Shown piece by piece: positions 18,172 to 25,133 of a stretch of 64,000 nt of DNA. The position numbers and the translations under genes are program-made. Numbering within the stretch: position 1 is the first letter of the stretch; the number at the start of each line of letters is the position of its first letter. This stretch comes from Planctomycetota bacterium (lineage in GTDB: Bacteria > Planctomycetota > Phycisphaerae > WQYP01): positions 1 to 64,000 of the forward strand of contig JAKAEZ010000013.1 of the NCBI GenBank assembly GCA_021819825.1. The letters run 5' to 3'. The notes below the pieces were generated by a model, which had not been told where the DNA came from, searched no databases, and saw only the letters and a list, made by a program, of their open reading frames with translations.

Positions 18172-18495
18172 AATGGTGTTTGGTTGAATGCTTGGAACCG
18201 CTTTGTGTTTCATTTGCTCGCGACTCTCTATTCACTATTTTCTTATTCGCATGACGAATTGTGCTGGCAATGATGCGGGAGAAAAATGTTGCCGGGCCGC
18301 GTGAGTTGGCGGAGATGCTCGGCGTGAAATCAGTAACTATCCCGGACGCGGTGTTACCTTCAGGGCGATAAACCCAGACCGGCGCGAAAACGGAGAGGCG
18401 TATTATGATATCCAAATTGTGCAAAACACCGACCCAGTTTAGGATTGCGCGAAATCTAACCGGCGAAGCACATTCGCCACTGAAGGAGAAAGTGG
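18172..18495. other. leader of the DUF262 pair with a second exonuclease remnant
   Basis: Besides the continued repeat, the frame 18261-18371 reads VLAMMREKNVAGPRELAEML and ends at TAA. This resembles the exonuclease C-terminus (ILLAMMAHKGITTPRDFAAA) and is a more diverged third copy. The rest carries the promoter region of the next gene, with no box I can call. Confidence 0.6.
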
Positions 18496-19878
18496 ATGGA
18501 AAGTAACATCCAGATAGCAGAGAATGGGAAAGCCTCGCACTGCAACAACGAGGTGACTTGCCGTAATAGCGTATCACTTGAGGAACTTTTTGTTGAAAGG
18601 CAATTGTGTATCCCCTCTTACCAAAGGAGTTTTTGCTGGCGTAAATCGAACGTTCTAGACCTCCTGGAAACACTCTGGATGCGTAAGGGAAAGGATGATA
18701 TCCATCTCGGCACGATCATCCTGAAGTTAGAAAGCCAGGCCGGTGCCGACCGCTTATCCATCGTGGATGGCCAGCAGCGTTTGCTCACCTTGACAATACT
18801 CGCATTCTGCCTGAGGAAACAGACATTACCATTACCATTACCATTGCCATTGCCATTGCCATTGCCATTACTCGAAGCTCCGCTTGATGGAACATCGAAT
18901 GAGGCGAAATCCGCGCAAAAGCATCTTTACTGGGCCAAGACAACCATTGAGACTTGGATAAAAATCCGTGGCGACTGCTCATTTTCTCCACAACACACCA
19001 AATTCACCGTCATTACGCTACCGCCAACTGCTTCGGAGGATCTGGCCTACACTTTTTTTAATTCCGTAAACTCCTCCGGCAAGAGGCTGTCGGACTATGA
19101 TCTGCTCAAGGCTCACCACCTCCGCTTCATCGCCGAAGAGGCAATCGCCAAGGCCATGGCGGAGCGATGGGATGCCACCGGTGCGGACAGTTACGGCGAC
19201 ATCCTACACAAGACACTTTATCGCTTGCGAAGCTGGAGCCGTCATGACAATCCGGCGGTCGATGCACCGATCGGCCACAGGCTGTTCAACCACTTCTCGG
19301 CAAAAGCTCCAATCGCCGGCGGAATATTCTTCCCTCCACTTGCCATGCGTTTTAACTCTACGATTCGGGGAGGCGCACCATTTTTCTATTACGCCGAGCA
19401 CCATCGCATGCTCTGGGATAAATTCAACAAGACGGAGGCATACCGAATATTACACAGTTGTTTGAGCGGGCATAGCGGCAACGTGCTTCGAGACGTAATC
19501 CGCACGCTCCTTTTTGCATTTTATTGCAGGTTTGGCGAAATATACATCAGCGATTCCCTGTTTTGCATCGCGGAGGTTGTTTCGGCCTTGCGCAATGAAT
19601 CCCAGGTGCGGGCGACCGCAATTCGGGATGAAATCATTAAGGATTGTCTGTTTTCGCTGGATACAGCCCTTGATCCAGGCCAGTTTTTCGACTGGTGCCT
19701 CTCGCCGGAACGCCAATATACGCCGGACAAAGGCCCCACAAAGGACCGCTATTGGAAGGCGCTTGGGGTCCTTTATAAGGGAATATTGCCGTCTGCCGTA
19801 CTCGAGGGACAGGTGGAACAACGGAACAAAATGCTGGAGGCTCAGCCCTCCGCCAACGAACACAAGAAAGGGGATTAA
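18496..19878 (+). CDS. DUF262 (GmrS-like) protein, first of a pair
   Basis: 460 residues; AAGGAG precedes the ATG. DUF262 motifs: IPSYQRSFCWR (about 40) and IVDGQQRLLTL (about 88-97), the DGQQR box of ParB/Srx-like NTPase folds, then FNSVNSSGKRLSDYDLLKAHHL. There is no HNH/DUF1524 nuclease region at the C-terminus, unlike its partner. GmrSD-type enzymes are NTP-dependent type IV restriction systems against modified phage DNA. The next gene begins three bases after this stop, so the two are co-translated. A run of ACCATT/GCCATT hexamers encodes a Pro-Leu tract at about 110-124. Confidence 0.85.
   Translation: MESNIQIAENGKASHCNNEVTCRNSVSLEELFVERQLCIPSYQRSFCWRKSNVLDLLETLWMRKGKDDIHLGTIILKLESQAGADRLSIVDGQQRLLTLTILAFCLRKQTLPLPLPLPLPLPLPLLEAPLDGTSNEAKSAQKHLYWAKTTIETWIKIRGDCSFSPQHTKFTVITLPPTASEDLAYTFFNSVNSSGKRLSDYDLLKAHHLRFIAEEAIAKAMAERWDATGADSYGDILHKTLYRLRSWSRHDNPAVDAPIGHRLFNHFSAKAPIAGGIFFPPLAMRFNSTIRGGAPFFYYAEHHRMLWDKFNKTEAYRILHSCLSGHSGNVLRDVIRTLLFAFYCRFGEIYISDSLFCIAEVVSALRNESQVRATAIRDEIIKDCLFSLDTALDPGQFFDWCLSPERQYTPDKGPTKDRYWKALGVLYKGILPSAVLEGQVEQRNKMLEAQPSANEHKKGD
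18826..18871 (+). repeat. hexanucleotide tandem repeat (CCATTA/CCATTG)n
   Basis: About seven to eight copies of a six-base unit inside the first DUF262 gene, encoding alternating Pro and Leu. Copy-number change would alter protein length without shifting the frame. Confidence 0.85.
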
Positions 19879-19881
19879 CCG

Positions 19882-21753
19882 ATGAGCAATACCGATTTGA
19901 GCTCTGAGATAGCACATGGAATTACACCGTTATCGTTTTCAACCGAAAAGAAATTAAGCGGGATCGAACTTCTCGTGCCACTCTACCAGCGCCTTTTTGT
20001 CTGGGAAGAAGAACAGATTAACCAGCTTTTTAGCGACCTTTGGCAAGCCCGCAAAAAAAAGGACGCCCCCTACTACATCGGGGCGTTGACTGTTTTTACA
20101 TCTCCGCGGGATGACTGCCCCATTTGGGAATTGGTGGATGGTCAGCAACGGATCACGGCATTAACCTTGCTCGGCGCCTGCTTAGACAAGCAGACCAAAG
20201 ATCCCCTGTGGAAACCCTTCATTACAAAAGGGAACGGCTCGGAAACTCGACTGAGGTATTTTGCGAGGCCAGACGATCAGAATGATTTGAAGGCTATTGT
20301 AGAGAAAGGGCCAGACGCGACAACAATAAAAAATAAAAATATGAAAAACTTTATCAATCTGTACAACAAGCGTTTCGCTGGGCACCTGGACCAGAATGGT
20401 GTTAAAGAATTCAGTAGCTTTGTTTACAAAAAGGCAACCGCCCTCATCTCCATACTTCCGACTAGCTATAAAGTCAACGATTTGAATCTGTACTTTGAAA
20501 AGATGAATGCGGCAGGAAAACAGCTTGAAGCGCACGAGATATTGAAAGTGCGTTATTTTGGCAAGTTCAGTGCGAGGTGGAACGCGGTCGAAGATGGCAG
20601 CCAAGCCTACAAGACGCCCGACTCATCAGAAAATAATAGTGGTACAACCAATGAAGTTAAGTTGCAGGAATTGCTCAACTCTGATGGCAGCCTCTTGGGG
20701 AAAGATAAAGAGGAGAAGGAAAAAGTGCAGGCTATAGGCGATTCATCTCGGCTGGTAATGGACTTTCCCGTATTCCTGCTTCATGTGTTGCGCATCACTA
20801 TTAACGATGATCTAAAAGAGTGGAATACTAAGAACCTTCTTTCAATTTTTGAGTCAGTTTATAAGAAATGGGAAAACGACGGTGGCCGCCCCGAGAAGTT
20901 CATTACGAACATGGAGAAATATCGTGAATGGATGGATAAATGGATCATACATATCGAGGGTGATAATCCCGTGTCTCCATACAATGCGCAAGGCAATGGC
21001 CAAGCGAAGGGAAATGACAAACCGGAACCTGTCGACGCCTATGCGGAGAATATATGGCAGTTCCAGTCAATGCTCTATGTGAGCAGCGACAATCTCCAGC
21101 AATGGATTTTGTATGCTTACCTCGAAAGCATGAAACCCCAGTTGGACGATGCACCGAATGACAACAAGAAGGAACAACTTCTCAGCTTGTTAAAGAGCCA
21201 GGACAAGGACCGTCGTAGGCTTCCGCGCAAAAACGACGAACTCAGTTGGAACTATGGAAAAATCGATCGCTACTGGTTCTGGAAGCTGGATTACGTGCTT
21301 TGGGAAAAACGCAGCAAGTTGTTTACGGAAAACAATCTCGAAGCGGTGGATAAATACGTCTTCCGCCGGAACCGATCCATCGAGCACCTGCATCCACAAA
21401 CACCTCAAAACCCTGATCCCAATTGGAAGGGCGAGCAACTGCATGATTTTGGAAATCTCGCCATGATTTCAGCCAGCTTCAACTCTCAACAAGGCAACGA
21501 CACGATTGGTATAAAATTTGAGCGATTGAAAGATCAACTCAAAAACAAAACGCTTGAGAGCATAAAGCTGCTTTCCATGTTCATCGCCGCACAGGGAAAC
21601 GACACTGTTTGGACACCGGAAACGTCCGACAAGCACCGCGAGGAAGTGCTTACACACCTTAATGAATGGTACACGGAGGCCGGGCTGACGAAGCCCGCAT
21701 GCGGCGAAATGTCGAAGCCCATCGAAGAAAATCCCGGCGGCAACGTGTTGTAG
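19882..21753 (+). CDS. DUF262-DUF1524 (GmrSD-like) nuclease, second of a pair
   Basis: 623 residues. N-terminal DUF262: VPLYQRLFVWEEEQI, ELVDGQQRITALTLLG (about 84-99) and MNAAGKQLEAHEILK. C-terminal DUF1524 HNH-like nuclease: SIEHLHPQ (about 499) and HDFGNLAMISASFNSQQGN, with the catalytic His region intact. Length and order match single-chain GmrSD. It is expected to cut DNA in an NTP-dependent way. Pairing with a nuclease-less DUF262 protein suggests the upstream protein is a regulatory or specificity partner. Charged, lysine-rich composition differs from housekeeping neighbours and fits acquisition by transfer. Confidence 0.88.
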   Translation: MSNTDLSSEIAHGITPLSFSTEKKLSGIELLVPLYQRLFVWEEEQINQLFSDLWQARKKKDAPYYIGALTVFTSPRDDCPIWELVDGQQRITALTLLGACLDKQTKDPLWKPFITKGNGSETRLRYFARPDDQNDLKAIVEKGPDATTIKNKNMKNFINLYNKRFAGHLDQNGVKEFSSFVYKKATALISILPTSYKVNDLNLYFEKMNAAGKQLEAHEILKVRYFGKFSARWNAVEDGSQAYKTPDSSENNSGTTNEVKLQELLNSDGSLLGKDKEEKEKVQAIGDSSRLVMDFPVFLLHVLRITINDDLKEWNTKNLLSIFESVYKKWENDGGRPEKFITNMEKYREWMDKWIIHIEGDNPVSPYNAQGNGQAKGNDKPEPVDAYAENIWQFQSMLYVSSDNLQQWILYAYLESMKPQLDDAPNDNKKEQLLSLLKSQDKDRRRLPRKNDELSWNYGKIDRYWFWKLDYVLWEKRSKLFTENNLEAVDKYVFRRNRSIEHLHPQTPQNPDPNWKGEQLHDFGNLAMISASFNSQQGNDTIGIKFERLKDQLKNKTLESIKLLSMFIAAQGNDTVWTPETSDKHREEVLTHLNEWYTEAGLTKPACGEMSKPIEENPGGNVL

Positions 21754-21956
21754 GAAAGTGGGACATGTTGACGCGAGTAAAACAAAAATCCCTGCCCGGG
21801 CAGCCGCTGCAATATTCAACCGCATTCCCCGTGCCCCGGCGGTGAATTTCCAGTAACTGTTTACCGCTCCGCGGCTCCGACAGGCAGGTTCAGGAGGAGT
21901 CGATCACGATACTAGGGACAGTCGCCTCTTAATGCGGAGTGAGTGCGGTGCTGTAC
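21754..21956. other. intergenic region holding a dispersed GTAACTGTTTACCGCTCCGC motif
   Basis: No gene. Bases 21853-21874 match, in inverted orientation, bases 59381-59402 in the Rhs region over 22 positions. The end of the region passes into a RAYT remnant. Confidence 0.6.
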
Positions 21957-22034
21957 CCTTGCGGATCAGGCTGTTGTGTCTTTCCGTGGCCTTCCGGGAG
22001 GTAGTGCCCGCAGGCGTCTCGCGGCCAACATGTG
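21957..22034 (-). pseudogene. C-terminal remnant of a REP-associated tyrosine transposase
   Basis: Read on the minus strand this gives RRLRALPPGRPRKDTTA and a stop, the same ending as the intact transposase at 24252-24935 (RRLRALPPGRPQKDTTT). Upstream coding is lost. It shows that a second RAYT copy once lay here. Confidence 0.75.
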
Positions 22035-22062
22035 CCGCAACGTGCGCTGCGTGATGGTCCGG

Positions 22063-22488
22063 TCAGCTGCCCACCCAAGGGTTCACGATCGCGTCGGCCA
22101 TGATTGCAAAATGTCGCGTATTGCGGGTCGCCAGCGTTAACTTATGAACCAATGCGGTGGCAGCCAGCAGGGCGTCCATCGGTTCCATGGCGCGCCCGCG
22201 GTTCTCACATTGCGCTACCACGATTCCCCAATGCTGAGCAACGCGGGCATCAATGGGCAATATTCTGCCTTCAAATCGATCGGGCAATGCTTCGGACAGC
22301 CAGATATGAAGGCGGGAGCGTTTAGCACCCGTCGGCAACTTTTCCACGCCGTGATGCAGCTCCGCAAGCGTGACCACGCTGATATAAAGCGAATCTTCAG
22401 AAATTCGGTCCAGCCATGAAATTACCGCTCTGCTGGGATCGCGTCTCGCCAATTCCGAGATAACATTTGTGTCCAGCAGAAAGTTCAT
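22063..22488 (-). CDS. VapC/FitB-like PIN-domain toxin
   Basis: 141 residues. PIN motifs: FLLDTNVISELAR (Asp5), TLAELHHGVE (Glu), MDALLAATAL (Asp) and TRNTRHF near the end. This is the FitB-like subgroup, RNases paired with Phd-fold antitoxins. Its ATG overlaps the antitoxin stop by four bases (ATGA), the usual translational coupling. Confidence 0.9.
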   Translation of the reverse strand: MNFLLDTNVISELARRDPSRAVISWLDRISEDSLYISVVTLAELHHGVEKLPTGAKRSRLHIWLSEALPDRFEGRILPIDARVAQHWGIVVAQCENRGRAMEPMDALLAATALVHKLTLATRNTRHFAIMADAIVNPWVGS

Positions 22489-22742
22489 AAATCAGTTTTC
22501 CGCCATTTTCCTCTCAAACGCCGAGGTTTCAGCCCCGAAGCCCGAAGGGGCGAGTTCATTAGAAAGTCGGTCAGGCTCTCGGATCGCTTGGCCTTGGCCT
22601 CCCAATCCCGCACAGAGGCCACGACAACCGCGGGTCGGCCATGCCGTGTCACGGTCTGCGGCCCCTGCGAGTTGGCCTGTTCCAGTAGCGCGCTGAATTG
22701 TGACTTGGCGGTGGCCACGGGCCAGTAGTGCGTGTGTTTCAT
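22485..22742 (-). CDS. Phd/YefM-family antitoxin
   Basis: 85 residues from the ATG at 22742; the longer ORF in the track is rejected because GGAG lies upstream of this ATG and the family starts just before WPVATAKSQFSALLEQA. The sequence TVTRHGRPAVVVAS is the Phd/YefM beta hairpin, and the basic C-terminal tail would bind the toxin. A 19-base palindrome upstream is its likely operator. Confidence 0.87.
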   Translation of the reverse strand: MKHTHYWPVATAKSQFSALLEQANSQGPQTVTRHGRPAVVVASVRDWEAKAKRSESLTDFLMNSPLRASGLKPRRLRGKWRKTDL

Positions 22743-22768
22743 ATTATTGTGCTCCGTAGTTAAACCAA

Positions 22769-22787
22769 TATGACTATAATAGTCATA
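22769..22787 (-). promoter_or_regulatory. operator palindrome of the Phd/VapC pair
   Basis: TATGACTATAATAGTCATA, a perfect 19-base palindrome 27 bases before the antitoxin ATG. On the minus strand its middle contains TATTAT, a fitting -10 box, so antitoxin binding would block transcription. Phd/YefM antitoxins are known to bind such palindromes. Confidence 0.7.
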
Positions 22788-23128
22788 AATAGAATGGCCG
22801 TCAATATTCATCGCTTCGTCAGTGTTGTTTCGGACCTGTGACAGTTTCTGCAAGTCCAAACCATTGGTGAATTTGCGGTCTGCCTGAAGGGGCCTCCGAA
22901 AATACACAAACCGCGGCCTGTCTTTCTGTCGTGGTGGCAAAACCCCATTTTACTCATGGTTCATTACTTTATGATGTATTATGGCAAACCTTTTCGTGGA
23001 AAGTATATTCGCATCTCGTATCGGGGTGGGATATGATCTCACCCTATGGTTAGTCACTTGTGTGGCAGGCTGAAACGCCGTGAATGGTCGCCGAAAGGCC
23101 GCGGACCGTCGTGAGGAGATGAACGCCA
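22788..23128. other. intergenic region between divergent units
   Basis: No gene seen. AT-rich around 22960-23000, where promoters for one or both flanking genes could lie. Confidence 0.35.
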
Positions 23129-23617
23129 GTGGACCCGACTATACAGGCTGCTAATATTCTTTCCCCAATTCTGGGATTGGTGGTATGGCTTTTAATATGG
23201 TCGTCCATCTGCCGGCACCTGCAGGGGTGTTTCCAAGGCGTGCCGTATGAGTACAGAAAGCTCCGCCCGGGGCTCGTCTGGTTGCTGCTGATTCCGGGGA
23301 TAACCGTCATCTGGACTTTCGTTATTTTTCCAGCACTGTTCCGAAGTTACCAGCGCTGCCTTCGCGCTATGGGGCAACACTATACCGCGATATTCGACCA
23401 GACCATCGCGATCGCTTTTGGAGTTGTGTCAGCGTATGTGACGGCAGCAGGTGTTTTGGAGCCTGGCCAGATTACACGCTGGGGATATTGGGTAATCTGC
23501 AGCCTGGTACTGCTTGGTTTCATTTTATTTCGCACCAGTCGCCTTCGAGAGCGAGCGCGGAGGGCGATTACGGCTCCCGGCCCAGCGCCCACGGCTCAGA
23601 TGTCGGCGGAAGAATAA
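23129..23617 (+). CDS. membrane protein of unknown function
   Basis: 162 residues starting at GTG, with GAGGAG about ten bases upstream; the nearby ATG is in a frame that stops at once. It has three to four hydrophobic segments (ILGLVVWLLIWSSI, LVWLLLIPGITVIWTFVIF, IAIAFGVVSAYVTAAGV, YWVICSLVLLGFILF) with a charged loop and a basic tail. I recognise no family. Confidence 0.6.
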   Translation: MDPTIQAANILSPILGLVVWLLIWSSICRHLQGCFQGVPYEYRKLRPGLVWLLLIPGITVIWTFVIFPALFRSYQRCLRAMGQHYTAIFDQTIAIAFGVVSAYVTAAGVLEPGQITRWGYWVICSLVLLGFILFRTSRLRERARRAITAPGPAPTAQMSAEE

Positions 23618-24251
23618 CGGGTGCCAATTATTGCTCGGTTTCCACCTAAACTCTAACTTGGTAGGGTGGGCTTCCATCGGCGGTGGGTAAACGGAATTAT
23701 CGTGACGCGGTGGGCACGTTGCGCTTATTATGGATTGACTTGGTGGTTTTTAAGACGGTGAATTCCACCGATTCTACGGCCTTTTCCTCGGGGGATTTCC
23801 CAAAGAGCACTCCATTCCATCACAGATAGAGCTTTCACAGACCAACGGAAGGGTTACCTACCAATTTCCCAAGCGGATACTGCGCAACACGAAACAGGTG
23901 TACAAAGCCCTTATGATCATGGTGGTCTTGGGGGCATCGTCCATCGTGGCGGCGTATGTGCTGCACTGCGAGACCGGCTCCGATTTTTATCGGGCGCGGG
24001 GAAAAAATCGTTGTTACGGCCCGGGCCACTGCTCAAGTGATTTCGGGGTACATCCGAGTTGCTGAGAGAACTGATACGCGCACGAGGTTCGTTAATCTTG
24101 GACTGATAGTGATGGCACCGAATCCTCAAGCACGGATGCCCCCATCTTCGGTGCCCTGACAGGCCCACTGGCGGGGTGCGCCCATCGCGAAAGTTCACAG
24201 CGACAGCCGCCCGTTACATCAGAGGTTCGCCGTGGGCTGCGGCCTTGTGGA
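23618..24251. other. gene-poor stretch before the RAYT gene
   Basis: No intact gene. It holds a possible decayed coding frame (23754-24065) and, near 24165, the CCCACTGGCGGGGT segment shared with the element at 17140-17306. Confidence 0.4.
23754..24065 (+). pseudogene. possible decayed gene with one membrane segment
   Basis: An open frame of 103 codons between two stops, without a plausible start. It reads like a real protein over its middle part (TYQFPKRILRNTKQVYKALM, then a hydrophobic segment VVLGASSIVAAYVL). It may be the remnant of a membrane protein; no family recognised. Confidence 0.25.
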
Positions 24252-24935
24252 TCAGGTTGTTGTATCTTTTTGTGGCCTTCCGGGAGGTAGTGCCCGCAGG
24301 CGTCGCCCGACAAGTTTCTCGAATTTGCTCATCGTGCTGTCACCGGCCAGCGGTCTGCCGGTTTGCGTGGCCCGGCGGAGGGCCTTGATGTCCCTCGAAT
24401 CGTCGGCTTGCCGGAGGAAAACCTTCCACGCCTCCGGGGACGGCTTGAATCCGGAGGCACTGATTAAATCACTTGGAACGCTCTCCAAAGCCGCTTGGCC
24501 AACGTGTACTGCGGCACTGGACCAGGTGTACTTCCAGGCCAAAGTGGCGATGGACGCGCGAACCGGGTTTCGTTCCACATAACGCATGGCCCGCAAAAAA
24601 TGGTGCTGGCCCAAAGGGCAGGAGAAAAATCGATTCTGCCAGAGATGACCGGAGCGGTTGTGCCGATGGTTGATATATTGGGTGTATCGGAAATGCACCC
24701 GTCCGATGGCTCGCGCCAAAGCATTGGCACGGCGCGGTTTGGCAATCAGGTGAATATGGTTGGTCATCAGACAGAAGCCGAGGATCGCCACATTCGCGGC
24801 GGCGGCTTCCTCGGCCAATATGCCAAGGTAGATGCGCCGATCATCATCGACAAAAAAGACATCCTGACGGTTATTGCCACGTTGGGTAACGTGGTGCGGT
24901 ACGTTGGGAATAACAATGCGAGCGGCTCTAGGCAT
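24252..24935 (-). CDS. REP-associated tyrosine transposase (RAYT, Y1_Tnp)
   Basis: 227 residues from MPRAARI (24935), the usual family start (PNVPHHVTQRGNN); the longer ORF is rejected. The HUH motif is TNHIHLIA (His60, His62). RYTQYIN and GHLWQNRFFSCPL follow, and YVERNPVRA lies further on, all standard RAYT landmarks. RAYTs are single-copy relatives of IS200 transposases thought to spread REP-type palindromes. The C-terminus matches the remnant at 21957-22034. It could be linked to the palindromes seen in this window, which would need testing. Confidence 0.9.
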   Translation of the reverse strand: MPRAARIVIPNVPHHVTQRGNNRQDVFFVDDDRRIYLGILAEEAAAANVAILGFCLMTNHIHLIAKPRRANALARAIGRVHFRYTQYINHRHNRSGHLWQNRFFSCPLGQHHFLRAMRYVERNPVRASIATLAWKYTWSSAAVHVGQAALESVPSDLISASGFKPSPEAWKVFLRQADDSRDIKALRRATQTGRPLAGDSTMSKFEKLVGRRLRALPPGRPQKDTTT

Positions 24936-25133
24936 GAAAAATAATGTACCAACATCCGAGCCGGGTGTCAAGAAACAGGTGGCTGTCCCAAATGCCAGCT
25001 GTTGCAATGTACCACGATCAGGTCCACGTCGTGCTCGTGCTTACGCGCAAAATCCCGAATCTGGTCCGCCTGCGCGGATGTCATAGCTTGAACTTCCGCC
25101 GGCAACTCCAGGATCGCACCTGGTTCCGCATCA

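Noticed and set aside
17729-18673. 314-codon ORF on the minus strand
   Set aside because: It is antisense to the toxin, the exonuclease remnants and the start of the DUF262 gene; no ribosome binding site or protein-like motif.
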